The notes beneath the pieces are model-generated. The model had not been told where the DNA came from. It saw only the letters and a program-made list of their open reading frames with translations, and searched no databases. 64,000 nt of DNA, from assembly GCF_014279895.1 (NCBI RefSeq), contig NZ_CP047954.1, forward strand, positions 1,302,001 to 1,366,000, read 5' to 3'. Made by a program: the position numbers and the translations under genes. Below are positions 9,179-19,037 of the stretch, in pieces (the first letter of the stretch is position 1; the number at the start of each line of letters is the position of its first letter). Source of the DNA: Synechococcus sp. M16.1 (GTDB lineage Bacteria > Cyanobacteriota > Cyanobacteriia > PCC-6307 > Cyanobiaceae).

Positions 9179-10759
9179 TCAGATCAGCGCCACCAGATCA
9201 AGGCTGGCACGGGCACGGGTGATGGCTGTGTACAGCAATCGGCGTTGATGTTCTTCAGCCGGGCCGTCCTCAAGAGGGTCTGGCCAGAGCACGATCACCC
9301 GATCCGCCTCACTGCCCTGGGCCCGATGGATGGTGAGCGCAACCGCCGGCTCCAGACGCCGCAAACGGGCTGGATGCAAACGGCGCACCTGCAACTGGCC
9401 GTCCGGATCCACCACCTGGAACAACAGGCGTCGTTCAGAGCCTGCCCCGATCACAACCCCGAGGTCGCCATTGGCCAAGCCGAGTTCCGGTTGGTTGCTG
9501 CCGCAGATCACCGGCAAGCCGATCGGCCAACGCTCGACCTTGCCGGCGGCATTGGCCCCCAGCAGCGTGCGGTGCACATCATCAAGGCTCCACGGCCCCC
9601 GGCGACGTGGACAGAGCAACAGGTCCTGCTCGAGCAACGCAAACAAGGGCCGGGACGCCGCCATCAGCTCCTGCTCGGTGCAGCGGTCGAGATCAACCGT
9701 CAGCGCCTGAAGCTGCTGAAGGCGCTGATTCCAGCGCTGGCGAACCAAGGCAGGGAAACGACGCAAGGGCCAGGGATGCACCTGAAGATTGGCCTGCTCA
9801 GGCAAGGCGGCCAGATCCGCGGCAAAGGCCTGCAGATCCCCCTGGCGCAGCTGTTGCGCCACCTGGGCCAGGGCACCGCGGTTGCGGTAGGTGCGCTCCA
9901 GATGCACGGCGCCGGCACCGAAACGGCCGCGCACGTCCGGCTGCTGAAGCCGATGCCAGACCGCTCCACTCCCCACCGGCGGCAGCTGGGCTGGATCCCC
10001 CACCAACAGCAGCCGGCACCCACTGGGCAACGCCTCCAGCAGGGCCTGGGTCAAGGCCAGATCCAGCATCGACATCTCGTCGATCACCAGCAGATCCAGC
10101 TCCAGGGGACGCTGGCGGTGCCTGCCGAAGCCACGGCTTCCGGCCTCCAACCAGCGGTGGAGGGTGCTGCAGGGCAACGGAGCCCGCTGCGCCATCACCG
10201 CCTCCCCCAGGCGCCGGGCCGCCTTGCCGGTGGGGGCCGCCAAACCGATGCGCAGGCCGGGATGGCGGGCTTCCGCCCGGGCCAGAATCTCCACCACCGT
10301 GCTGGTTTTGCCCGTGCCCGGACCACCGCTGAGCAGCACCACCGAGGCCTGATCCAGGGCGCGCACGGCGGCGCACTGTTCAGCGTTGAGACGATCCGAC
10401 AGCTCGGGATCAGCAGCCTCGACGGGTTGAGGAAGCGGAGCCTTGGCCCGCTCCACCAGCTCAGCCACCACCTGCTCCATGGCCAGCAACCAGCGGCGCC
10501 AGCCCAGCCGATCACCCTGAAGCAGCAGGGGGGAGGCATCCCCCTCCAGCCATCCACTGGCTTGGGCAGCGGCCAGCCGCTCCGGCGTCAACGCCACCGT
10601 CAACTCCCCCTGCTCCAAGGCCAGCACCAGATCGCGGCTGAGCTCCTCCAAGGCGGAGCCATCAGCCCGGGGCGGGATCCGTCGCCGCAGGGCGGCATGG
10701 AGTCCGGCCGTGAAGCTGGAGGGCCAGGTGCTGGTTCCCTGGGGCAGCAGCTCCGTCAC
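9179..10759 (-). CDS. recD: Exodeoxyribonuclease V alpha subunit (RecD)
   Basis: A 526-residue superfamily 1 helicase with Walker A LLSGGPGTGKTST near residue 150, Walker B-like LLVIDEMSMLD, and a C-terminal helicase motif TIHRAQGSEADRVIV. RecD is the fast 5'-3' motor of RecBCD. The GTG start overlaps the recB stop (GTGA), indicating translational coupling and one-to-one stoichiometry. It is somewhat shorter than the E. coli protein. Confidence 0.92.
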   Translation of the reverse strand: MTELLPQGTSTWPSSFTAGLHAALRRRIPPRADGSALEELSRDLVLALEQGELTVALTPERLAAAQASGWLEGDASPLLLQGDRLGWRRWLLAMEQVVAELVERAKAPLPQPVEAADPELSDRLNAEQCAAVRALDQASVVLLSGGPGTGKTSTVVEILARAEARHPGLRIGLAAPTGKAARRLGEAVMAQRAPLPCSTLHRWLEAGSRGFGRHRQRPLELDLLVIDEMSMLDLALTQALLEALPSGCRLLLVGDPAQLPPVGSGAVWHRLQQPDVRGRFGAGAVHLERTYRNRGALAQVAQQLRQGDLQAFAADLAALPEQANLQVHPWPLRRFPALVRQRWNQRLQQLQALTVDLDRCTEQELMAASRPLFALLEQDLLLCPRRRGPWSLDDVHRTLLGANAAGKVERWPIGLPVICGSNQPELGLANGDLGVVIGAGSERRLLFQVVDPDGQLQVRRLHPARLRRLEPAVALTIHRAQGSEADRVIVLWPDPLEDGPAEEHQRRLLYTAITRARASLDLVALI

Positions 10760-13700
10760 TCCGGCACCTCCCCCAGGGCTCGATCCAGGGCCGCGATGCG
10801 ATTGAGCGGCACGGGTTCAACGATGCGCCCCGGCCCAACAGCATTTTCCGGAGAGGCAATCACCGCTCCGGGCATCCCCCGCAAGAAGCAGTAGACGTAG
10901 CCCCCCAGATGCTGCTCCGGGTCGTAATCCGGCAGCCGCCAACGCAGATGGCGATGCAGAGCCACCAGGTAGAGGTGGGCCTGCAGGGGGTAGTGGTGGT
11001 GCAACATCTGCTCCTCCATCGCCTCCTGGGAGTAGTGATGCGGACCACAAAGCCCCGGCTCAGCACCGGTGCGCCGTTCACCGATCCAGTTGCTCTTCCA
11101 GTCGAGAACCCACCAGCGTTGGTGCTGAGGGTCCTGGAACACCAGATCGATGGAACCGGTAAGAAACCCACGGCTGTTGATCGAGAGCGATGCCAGCGCC
11201 GGGCTGTAGGTGCGGCCAAAACGGGCCTCGGCATCACAGCCGAAGGCGGCCACCAGATCGGCCGTGCGCACGTGTTGCACCGGCAGATCAAAACTGAGTT
11301 CGGGCAGGCGCTGGTGCGGCCCCAGCCGATCCAGCGATAACGCACCCAGCGGTCCCCCCAGGGGCGTCTGCAACACCTGCTCCAACCCCGACAACACATC
11401 GTTCTGTAGATCGGGATCAAGCCCGGCCCGGCGCAACTCGGCGGCGATCAGCTCGAGCCGTTGGCGGGGCTCGGAGGCCTCCGCCGCAGAGAAGGGGAAC
11501 TGTTCGAGGATCCGGTGCAGGCAGTCCCCGGCCCCGGCCCCACGCGGAAAGGCCGCCAGCGGCCCCGTCTCGGACCATGCCAGTTCTGTCGCGGCCAAGA
11601 TCGATTCCTCGGCGCCGGGATCGCGATCACGACCCTGTTCATGCAGCTGAACGTCGTCGGATGAGGCAATCCAGGCCGAATAACTGGCCCGGCCCCAACT
11701 CCGGTCGATCCGCTTGGGGATGGAACCAAGGGCCAACGGCTCGGCCCGCAGCGGAGACCGCCAACGCTTGCCGCTGGGCTGGCTCTGGGCCAGGCCAGCG
11801 ATGCTGATCGGAACCTGCCGCTCCGCCAGGGCTTGGCTCAGCCGCTCATCGGTGAGGCTATCGATCGCATCGCCAGCGGCCTCAGCACCGAACAACCAGG
11901 CGGGCAGGGGGGAATCCTCCTGGCCATTGGCCCTGGCCCAGATCAGAACCAACTGGGATTGGGCTCGGGTCATCGCCACATAGGCCAGCCGCTCGGCCTC
12001 GGCCGCAGCCTCCCCCTGCGCCTGTTGCGCCGCCTGCCAGCCCTCCCCCCAATGGACATCCACCCGCACCAGGCACTCTCCGGAGCGGGGGTCACGCCAG
12101 AGCGGACCGGACACGGCGGGGGGGGACTGCCAGAGGTAGGGGCAGATCACCACCGGATATTCCAGACCCTTGCTGCGGTGGACGGTGACCACGGCGATGG
12201 CGCTGTCGGCCTGATCGCTGTGGGGCTGACGAGCCTCAGGCACCGGCTGGCTGGGGTGCAACCGCTCCCTCCGCAACCAATCCGCAGCGGTGGCCACATC
12301 AAGCCCCTGGCGGTGCATCGCCTCCTGCACCAGCCGTGCCGCCTGCTGCAGATCCCCCAGCATCCGGCCCCGTTCCGACAGCCCCGCCATCTGTTCGCCC
12401 TTGAGCAGATCGGCCAGCGCCCCGAGCAGGCCCAACCGCGGCATCGCCTCAGCCAAACCGCGCAACTGCAGCGCCAGCTGATCCAACAGGGCCGGCTCCA
12501 GGGCATCGGGCGCGATGGTCATCAGTCCCGAGCAGGCCAGCAGACGCAAGCGAGCGTCATCGCCCGGTTCCGCCAGGGCATCGAGGAACCACTGCAACAG
12601 CAGGGCAGCTTCACTGTCGAGCACATCCCCCTGAGTCACCAGGCGGGTGGGGAGTCCGCAGACCCCAAGGGCGCGGCGCAGGTCTTCGGCCTGTTGATGA
12701 CGACTCACCAGCACGCAGAGATCTTCGGGGGTGAGGTCGTCCCGTTGCTGCAGTTGCTCCAGCACCATCGCGGCGAGCCGCTGGGGCAGCTCTGCTTCCA
12801 GGGCACTGCGGCTGGAGGGCGCCTCGGTGGAGAGCAGCAGCAGTTGCAACGCCGGGGCATCCTGCGGTGGGGTGGCGGAGCTGCGGGGCTGCACCGCGGG
12901 CACAGGCAGTTCAGATCGAAGGAGACCCGGAGCCATCAAGCGGTTCAACCCCTCCATCAGCGGTGCCGTTGTGCGGAAGTTGTCGAGCAGGTGATCGATC
13001 CGCTCCACCTGATCCCGCGCTGCCATGTAGGTGGCCAGATCACCACCCCGGAACCGGTAGATCGCCTGCTTGGGATCCCCCACCATCAGCAGCAGGTGGC
13101 GTTCACCACCACCGAAGGCCCGCTGCAGCAGGCGCCACTGCACAGGGTCGGTGTCCTGAAACTCATCCACCATCACCGCCCGGTAGCGCTGTTGCAGCGG
13201 GGCAAGCCAGGCAACGTCGCCATCACCGGGGTCCATGGCGGCCAACAAACCGCCAAAGGTGATCACCCCGCGGCGTCGACGGCGGCGGTCCAGCTCCTGC
13301 AAACCCCGTTCCAGCAGGTACTGCCAGGTGCGCTCAATCGGTGCATCCCAGAGCGCCGCAACAGCGGCCTGCAAGGCCGGCGTCACCAGGCTGGGGTCGG
13401 TCTCACCGCACTTGCGCGCGACCTTGCACCAACTGCCGGGATGGAAGTACTCCTTCAACGGCTTCTCATGGGCGGCAATCTCCAGCAGTGACGGCACTGC
13501 GGTCTGCCCATGCAGCCACTGGTTGATCTGGGCGCAGCGATCGCTCTTGGGCTTGGCCGAATAAGGGGTGGTGGTTCCACAGCCCTGGGCTTTCCACTGC
13601 TCGGCCCCCTGACGGAACCCGGCATCCAGGGCGGCATGGTCCCGCTGCCAGAGCGGCACGAAGTCGTCCCAGAGCTGCGCCAGCCAGTGCTCCAGCTGTG

Positions 13701-14412
13701 GGGCGAGGGGCTGGTCGAGATCGATCGCCCCATCAAAGGCCCTGAACCGCGGCTGCTGTTCGCCATCGAGTTGCGCCAACCCCCTGCGCAGGGACTGGGG
13801 CGAGAGGCCGCGTTGACGCAACGCCTTGAACTGATCCGGCGGCAGGTTGAGCAGCTCCTGTTGCCACAGGTCCTGAACCACCTCGGCCTGGAGCGCGGTG
13901 GCGTCGGTGTCCAGCTGAGGCTCCATGGCCGCAGCGTTGCTGAGGGCCAGACGGCGCAGACTGCGGCGGCAGAAGCCGTGGATGGTGGTGATGTCGGCCC
14001 GGTCCAACTGCTCCAGGGCCACCAGCAAGCGCCGAATCCACCGCTGACGCGCCTCCCCTGGTTCGGAACCCGACAGCCAGTCCGCCAGGACGGGGTCTGG
14101 AGCGGAAGCCTCCATCCCCTGCTCCAGCTGCTCGAGACCCTGCAACGCCTGTTGCAGCCGCTGGCCGATGCGGGAGCGCAGCTCTTCGGCCGCCGCATCG
14201 GTGAAGGTCACCACCAACAACGCTTCGAGGGCGTGGTCGGCCTCCGTGATCAGCCGCAGGCAGAGATGCGCCAGAGCAAAGGTTTTGCCGGTGCCAGCGC
14301 TGGCCTCAAGCAGGCGGACCCCAGGGCCGAGGGGGTAGGTGTTCGCATCGAAGCGCTGGGCCATGGATGGAGTCTGCTCAACTTCGGCCTCAAAACCAGT
14401 GTTAACTTCCAT
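10756..14412 (-). CDS. recB: Exodeoxyribonuclease V beta subunit (RecB)
   Basis: 1218 residues. Walker A EASAGTGKTFALAHL opens a UvrD-like helicase (VMVDEFQDTDPVQW for motif II, FRGGDLATY following, and VVTVHRSKGLEYPVV for motif V). The C-terminus has the RecB nuclease motif VLDWKSNW. It is the 3'-5' motor and nuclease of RecBCD, acting on double-strand ends. An ATG at 14364 (MAQRFDANTYPLG) looks like the more typical family start and would free the upstream hairpin region. recC lies upstream, separated by an inserted plus-strand segment. Confidence 0.93.
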   Translation of the reverse strand: MEVNTGFEAEVEQTPSMAQRFDANTYPLGPGVRLLEASAGTGKTFALAHLCLRLITEADHALEALLVVTFTDAAAEELRSRIGQRLQQALQGLEQLEQGMEASAPDPVLADWLSGSEPGEARQRWIRRLLVALEQLDRADITTIHGFCRRSLRRLALSNAAAMEPQLDTDATALQAEVVQDLWQQELLNLPPDQFKALRQRGLSPQSLRRGLAQLDGEQQPRFRAFDGAIDLDQPLAPQLEHWLAQLWDDFVPLWQRDHAALDAGFRQGAEQWKAQGCGTTTPYSAKPKSDRCAQINQWLHGQTAVPSLLEIAAHEKPLKEYFHPGSWCKVARKCGETDPSLVTPALQAAVAALWDAPIERTWQYLLERGLQELDRRRRRRGVITFGGLLAAMDPGDGDVAWLAPLQQRYRAVMVDEFQDTDPVQWRLLQRAFGGGERHLLLMVGDPKQAIYRFRGGDLATYMAARDQVERIDHLLDNFRTTAPLMEGLNRLMAPGLLRSELPVPAVQPRSSATPPQDAPALQLLLLSTEAPSSRSALEAELPQRLAAMVLEQLQQRDDLTPEDLCVLVSRHQQAEDLRRALGVCGLPTRLVTQGDVLDSEAALLLQWFLDALAEPGDDARLRLLACSGLMTIAPDALEPALLDQLALQLRGLAEAMPRLGLLGALADLLKGEQMAGLSERGRMLGDLQQAARLVQEAMHRQGLDVATAADWLRRERLHPSQPVPEARQPHSDQADSAIAVVTVHRSKGLEYPVVICPYLWQSPPAVSGPLWRDPRSGECLVRVDVHWGEGWQAAQQAQGEAAAEAERLAYVAMTRAQSQLVLIWARANGQEDSPLPAWLFGAEAAGDAIDSLTDERLSQALAERQVPISIAGLAQSQPSGKRWRSPLRAEPLALGSIPKRIDRSWGRASYSAWIASSDDVQLHEQGRDRDPGAEESILAATELAWSETGPLAAFPRGAGAGDCLHRILEQFPFSAAEASEPRQRLELIAAELRRAGLDPDLQNDVLSGLEQVLQTPLGGPLGALSLDRLGPHQRLPELSFDLPVQHVRTADLVAAFGCDAEARFGRTYSPALASLSINSRGFLTGSIDLVFQDPQHQRWWVLDWKSNWIGERRTGAEPGLCGPHHYSQEAMEEQMLHHHYPLQAHLYLVALHRHLRWRLPDYDPEQHLGGYVYCFLRGMPGAVIASPENAVGPGRIVEPVPLNRIAALDRALGEVPE

Positions 14413-14415
14413 AAA

Positions 14416-14509
14416 GCAGCCGGCGAAAGCTGCGAACTGGACTGGGTGTTGTCACACCCCAGAACAGAAGACGACCTGAGCGGGGGCCTGAAGAACCCTC
14501 GTTTTTTTT
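14416..14509 (+). ncRNA. Candidate small RNA with intrinsic terminator in the recB-recC spacer
   Basis: Three consecutive hairpins are visible. The first is GCAGC/GCTGC (14416-14420 with 14429-14433). The second is CTGGGTGT/ACACCCCAG with one bulge (14442-14449 with 14454-14462). The third is CGGGGG/CCCTCG (14481-14486 with 14496-14501, one G-U pair) followed by eight T (14502-14509), a plus-strand intrinsic terminator. No plus-strand protein gene lies upstream to use it. It would start opposite the 5' end of recB. It lacks the ACUCCUCACAC core of Yfr1. No transcript is proven. Confidence 0.4.
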
Positions 14510-14610
14510 ATGGGCTTGTGAACGGATGCAACCCAACCCTTGAGAGAACAGGGGCTTGTGCGGGTGCGGGGCCATCAGACCAACACGTTGGTGAAAGCCA
14601 ACGGCCTGTT

Positions 14611-14781
14611 GTGTCCCCCGAACGTCGTCAGAAATTGGCCCAGCTGCTGGTGCGCAAAGCCGCCGCTGTTGAAAGCATCAACCAGGAACATCGGGCCTAC
14701 TTCTTCCGCCGTCAGGCCGGCGAGCCCATGGTGATTTCCAACGAACGCATGCGCGAAATGCTCGACGAGCTGTTCGACTAA
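14611..14781 (+). CDS. Small hypothetical protein in the recB-recC spacer
   Basis: A 56-residue protein from a GTG start: VSPERRQKLAQLLVRKAAAV and on to EMLDELFD. It is helical, basic at the start and acidic at the end. The frame is open further upstream but without a good start, so this short form is the best guess. It overlaps the recC stop by four bases tail to tail. Unknown function. Confidence 0.6.
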   Translation: MSPERRQKLAQLLVRKAAAVESINQEHRAYFFRRQAGEPMVISNERMREMLDELFD

Positions 14782-17700
14782 CGCAGCTGGGCCAGAAGGG
14801 GGCCGTACAGCAGCTGACACGCCTCCTGGAATCCGGCCTCATCCATCAATTGCTCCGCAGCGATCTCCGTGCCGAAGCAGAGCTGCATCACCGGGGTGGC
14901 CCCTTCGTCCTGCCAGGTCTTGCGGAAGTCCTGCGGCCCCTCCCCCGGTTTGCGCCGGTCTTTGGCCACCATCTGCCAGCCGCTCTTCGGGGGGACCGGC
15001 CAGCACCGCTCCAGCCCCTGTTGCGCCAGCCGCGCCAGCTGCTGCAGCTGGTGCTCGGCTTCAGCCGTCGGCAACGCCGACCAGCGCAAGTGCACCTGGG
15101 CGCCGGCAACCCGGGTGCTGCGGGCCACCACCGCTGAGCCGGCAGCAGGCGCCAATCCCTCAGCGCACAGCAACAGATGCTGCAACCAGCCGCGCATCAC
15201 CGCCGCGGCCGTGAGCATGCCGGGCTGCACCACCACCTGGGTGTTGCCGGCGTAGAGCAGGGGCATCGGCAGGCCGGCGAGCACAGGCACCTCCCGGCGG
15301 CAGGGACCAAGCGATGCCAGCTGCCGTTGCAGGGCCTGCCAACGCTGCTGCAGTTCCTCTTGCTCAAGGGCCGCACCAGCCCCCGCCGGCAGCACACCCT
15401 GGCCCGCCAGCGACGTCGTCCAATCCGGAGCCGATCCAAGAATGAACTGCTCCTCAAGCTCGTGGTTGAGCAGCAAATAGCGCTGCAGGCCCTCCAACTC
15501 GAGCGCCTCAAGATCCTCCACCGCCTCAATGCCTTCCCCAGGCCGCAACCCCCGTGCCTGCAACCAGGCCTTCTGGGGCTGCTGCATCCAGGCCAGCAAG
15601 GCTTCAGGGTCCAGGGCCAGGTCGTCTCCGTCACGTCCCTCGGCCTCGTCATTGTTGAGCTCCGGCTGCCAGAGCGATGCCCAGGCCAGCCCCTGGACCT
15701 GATCCGACACCGGAGCACGATCCAGGCAGCGCCGGGCCTCCAGCTGGCGGCGATCACAGCTGAGCGGCGCCTCGGGCCGAAAGTTCTCTCGGGATAGGGG
15801 GTTGGCCGCCGGCGTGATCAACAACCCCTCCGTGGAGGAACCGGCCCGTTGCAACTGCTCCTGCAGCACCGCAAGCCACTGTTCCACCGGCGCAGCAGGC
15901 GGCTGGGGCTCACCGGTGCGCTCCAGCCGGCCGCACCAGCTGATCAGCAGATGACGGCGTGCCGACATCAAGGCCTCCAGCAGCACGTAGCGGTCCTGGT
16001 CGCTGCTGCGGGGATCCCCCAGGCGCCGTTGCTGCTCGAGCAGGTGAAAGCCAGGGCGGCGGCTCGGGCGTGGAAAGTCGGCGCTGTCGAGGCCCATCAA
16101 AACCACCACCTTGTGGGGGATCGCCCGCATCGGCTCCAGGGCACTGATAGTGAGGGCGCCACTGCGGTGACCGAAGCGACCGCTGTCCACTGACAAGGCC
16201 TCCTGCAACACCTCCAAGGCCACGGCTGCATCGAGGTCCAGGGGGCAGTCTCGGGCCCGCAATCGCCACTCCTCAAGGGCCGCCGCCCAGCTCTGCGACT
16301 CATCGGCCCAGGCCCCACCCTCAGCGAACAGCTCCTGCAACAGGGTCTGCAGCAGCTGCACCCAGTCATGGCATGGCCGGGGCTGTCGCAGGCGATCGAG
16401 CATCCGCGCCAAACGGTCCAGCAGCGTCCACCAGCGCACCAGGCGATCCGGATCCAGCTCCTGCTGGAACGGTGCCGCCCCTGCTGGAGCCAGGCCCGGC
16501 TCCACGGGCAGCACCAAGCCCAGCAGCCAACGGTCGAGACACCAACGCAGGCTGTGCACCTCATCCCCACCCCGCTCGCGGGCATCCAAGCCCCAGCGAA
16601 AACCGCTGCGTTGCAGCGTCTGGGTGATCAACACCGCCTCCTCCGGCGTGAGTCCCTGCTGGCCCTGCAGGGCCGGATTGGCCAGCAGACGTTCCAGCCC
16701 CGTGGCGGTGAGGCGTGTGGCCGCCAGCTCCAGCAGCGTGAACATCGCCATCGACAACCCCGGACTGCTCTGCTGACTGCGGTCGGTGAGACGCCAAGGC
16801 AAATCGACACCGATGGCCGCCGTGTCGTTGAACACGGAGCTGAGCAGCGGTGCATAGCGCTCAATCTGCGGCGTCATCACCAGCACGTCGCGGGGCGCGA
16901 GATCGGGATCGGCCGCCAGCCACTGCAAGATGCGATCACGCACCAGTTGCACCTCCCGCCAAGGCCCCGGTGCCGCCTGAAACAACAGCGACTGATCGTC
17001 GGAGGAACGCTCCAGTGCGGGGACGCTGTCGGCATCCACCAGCTGCTGCTGAAGCTGATCGAGCAGGGTGGGTTGGCGCTCTTCCGCTGCGGCCATCTGC
17101 AGGGAACCTGCAAACAGATCCCCCTCGCGTCGCTCCCCCAACTGGGATTCACCGGAGCCCTCCAGCAACTGCTGAAATTCGGCACCCATCCGCCCAAGAA
17201 CAGCCTCCAGGCGCGGCGCCTCCGCCAACCAGCCCCCGTCGGGCGGAACCAGCCAGTCATCCCCGAGCGAGGCACGCCGACTGCCGCAGCGCTGCCACAG
17301 ATCCGGACACGGGGTGAGCAGGTAGATCTCCACCTCCAGCAGACCGGACAAGGCCTGAATCAGATCCACCTGCACCGGTGCCAGGGCACTGATGCCAAAC
17401 AGCCGCAGCCGCTCCGGCAGCAGGGCTGGATCAACGTCTCCTCGCCGGAGACGATCTACGGCCTCACGCACCTGCAGCCCAAAGGGAGCCCGGGGAAGCC
17501 GTTGGGCCAGCAGTCGCCAGAGCACGGGCTGCCAGTCGTCATCTGGCCGCGGCCGTTTCCACTGCTCCAGTTGATCGGGGCGGTAGAGGGCGTAATCGTC
17601 CATGGCATCGGCGATGGTGCGTGCCAGCTGCCAACGGTCCCGCGTCAACCCCGAGGCGGTTCCTTCACGCTGGGTAAGCCAGGTCCGTAGCGGCTGGGCG

Positions 17701-18020
17701 ACGGGCTGCTCCAACAGCTCCGGCAGCAGCTCGAGCACAGCCCACACCAGCTGGACCGCCCGCCAGGGATCGTCCTCCTGCGCGGGGAGATGCAGCACCT
17801 GGCGCACCAGCTGCCGCAGGCGACTACCCGGGAAGGGGAAGCGCACCAGGGAACTGATGCCGTTGGCCGTGGCCAGCTGTTCCCCCAACCATCGGCTGGT
17901 GGGCCAGGTGTTGACCATCACCTCCACCGTTTCAAGGGGGCCCGGCTGCTGCTCGATCAACTGACGGGAGAGCAAGCGAGCCAGAAATTCAGCCCTGTTG
18001 CTTCGATAAACCGTCAGCAA
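14778..18020 (-). CDS. recC: Exodeoxyribonuclease V gamma subunit (RecC)
   Basis: A 1080-residue protein beginning LTVYRSNRAEFLARLL, which is the RecC family N-terminus. It contains the degenerate helicase-like blocks of RecC (FGISALAPVQVDLIQ; PRDVLVMTPQIERYAPLL; VVLMGLDSADFPR). RecC splits the duplex and recognises Chi. The start is TTG at 18020, overlapping the stop of the upstream phosphatase gene; no ATG exists nearby that keeps the conserved N-terminus. Length is close to other RecC proteins. Confidence 0.9.
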   Translation of the reverse strand: MLTVYRSNRAEFLARLLSRQLIEQQPGPLETVEVMVNTWPTSRWLGEQLATANGISSLVRFPFPGSRLRQLVRQVLHLPAQEDDPWRAVQLVWAVLELLPELLEQPVAQPLRTWLTQREGTASGLTRDRWQLARTIADAMDDYALYRPDQLEQWKRPRPDDDWQPVLWRLLAQRLPRAPFGLQVREAVDRLRRGDVDPALLPERLRLFGISALAPVQVDLIQALSGLLEVEIYLLTPCPDLWQRCGSRRASLGDDWLVPPDGGWLAEAPRLEAVLGRMGAEFQQLLEGSGESQLGERREGDLFAGSLQMAAAEERQPTLLDQLQQQLVDADSVPALERSSDDQSLLFQAAPGPWREVQLVRDRILQWLAADPDLAPRDVLVMTPQIERYAPLLSSVFNDTAAIGVDLPWRLTDRSQQSSPGLSMAMFTLLELAATRLTATGLERLLANPALQGQQGLTPEEAVLITQTLQRSGFRWGLDARERGGDEVHSLRWCLDRWLLGLVLPVEPGLAPAGAAPFQQELDPDRLVRWWTLLDRLARMLDRLRQPRPCHDWVQLLQTLLQELFAEGGAWADESQSWAAALEEWRLRARDCPLDLDAAVALEVLQEALSVDSGRFGHRSGALTISALEPMRAIPHKVVVLMGLDSADFPRPSRRPGFHLLEQQRRLGDPRSSDQDRYVLLEALMSARRHLLISWCGRLERTGEPQPPAAPVEQWLAVLQEQLQRAGSSTEGLLITPAANPLSRENFRPEAPLSCDRRQLEARRCLDRAPVSDQVQGLAWASLWQPELNNDEAEGRDGDDLALDPEALLAWMQQPQKAWLQARGLRPGEGIEAVEDLEALELEGLQRYLLLNHELEEQFILGSAPDWTTSLAGQGVLPAGAGAALEQEELQQRWQALQRQLASLGPCRREVPVLAGLPMPLLYAGNTQVVVQPGMLTAAAVMRGWLQHLLLCAEGLAPAAGSAVVARSTRVAGAQVHLRWSALPTAEAEHQLQQLARLAQQGLERCWPVPPKSGWQMVAKDRRKPGEGPQDFRKTWQDEGATPVMQLCFGTEIAAEQLMDEAGFQEACQLLYGPLLAQLR

Positions 18021-18658
18021 GGGCCAACTCCAGCCAGCACGGCATCGGTTGCAGCTCCTTCAACCTGAACGACCGCATCGGTTTGCGGGCAGTAGGCCGA
18101 TAAACAACCGCCGTAGACCGCACCGGTGTCGATCAGAACAATCGCGCCAAGGCGTTCCACCTGGGGGCGGGGCGTATGGCCCACAACAGCCTGACCAAAA
18201 CGACCGTCATAGGCCTCCCAGAAGGGATCACGAATGGAGAGATCCGGTTGACCCTCTGCATCGAACCCGGCATGGGTGGCGCACCAACCGTCACCGCGAT
18301 AGACGAGCGGGAGCTGTTGCAGGCGCGGCAACCATTGGCGAGCGCTGCTGTCACCCAACTGGGCATAGGTGGCGTGCTGACTCAAGCCGTCCCTGGATTC
18401 CAGGGCATCAATGAGGTCTTGCTCATGGTTCCCGCGCAGCCATGTGGCACGGCCGGCCTGGACCAGATCCCAGACCAGATTCATCGTGGCGGGAATGGCC
18501 TCACCACGGTTGATCACATCCCCGCAGAAGACCAGATGGTCGTTCGGCGGCAGGGTGGCGAGCAGTTGGCATAGGGGCTGATGGCAGCCATGCACATCTC
18601 CAATCACCCAGTGCCGGCGGCTGTGCAGGTTCAAAGCAACAACCTGGAGATGTGTCAA
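18014..18658 (-). CDS. PPP-family metallophosphatase
   Basis: Metal-binding motifs of the serine/threonine phosphatase/diadenosine tetraphosphatase superfamily are present in order: GDVHG, GDVINRG, RGNHE, and later histidines in CATHAGF and VVGHTPRP. The protein is 214 residues in the longest form (TTG at 18658); a TTG at 18634 would also fit and retains the whole domain. Substrate cannot be assigned. It is the first gene of the recC-containing run. Confidence 0.85.
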   Translation of the reverse strand: MTHLQVVALNLHSRRHWVIGDVHGCHQPLCQLLATLPPNDHLVFCGDVINRGEAIPATMNLVWDLVQAGRATWLRGNHEQDLIDALESRDGLSQHATYAQLGDSSARQWLPRLQQLPLVYRGDGWCATHAGFDAEGQPDLSIRDPFWEAYDGRFGQAVVGHTPRPQVERLGAIVLIDTGAVYGGCLSAYCPQTDAVVQVEGAATDAVLAGVGPC

Positions 18659-18701
18659 TTCTGATGCTCAGCCAGGCAGCGCCAAGAATCCGGCATGCAG
18701 A

Positions 18702-19037
18702 TCAGAACAAACCGAGAAAGCGCTTGCGCTCCTTGGGTTGGATCGGGTCTGGCTTGGGTTTTTCGGGGGTTTCCCGGCGGTAGCGGGGCTTGGCATCACC
18801 AACGGTGACCAGGGGATCGTTGTTCTTGAACCAGATCCAGTCGCGAATCGGCGGCGTCTCCGTGAGATCACGGCGGGTCAGCCCCAACCCCAGCTTTGCT
18901 GAAGCCCCCAGCAGGATGTCCACCATCGCGTCCCCGTCGGGACAAGTGGCCAATGCCTTGTTGGTTTTCTCCGCACCATCGAGGGCCTGCACCAGGAGTG
19001 CAATGCGCTGCTGAACCGGAAGGGAACTGGGATTCAT
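18702..19037 (-). CDS. Hypothetical protein downstream of ycf54
   Basis: 111 residues. The middle (DAMVDILLGASAKLGLGLTR) is helical and faintly recalls Nif11-type leader domains, but I would not assign it. The C-terminal third is rich in proline and lysine (PEKPKPDPIQPKERKR) and ends RFLGLF. Its ATG overlaps the ycf54 stop (TGATG), so it is translated together with Ycf54 and PdxJ. Confidence 0.7.
   Translation of the reverse strand: MNPSSLPVQQRIALLVQALDGAEKTNKALATCPDGDAMVDILLGASAKLGLGLTRRDLTETPPIRDWIWFKNNDPLVTVGDAKPRYRRETPEKPKPDPIQPKERKRFLGLF

Noticed and set aside
13510-14610. Long plus-strand ORF opposite recB leading into the 56-aa gene
   Set aside because: It is the reverse-frame shadow of recB, common in GC-rich genes; only its last 56 codons look real.
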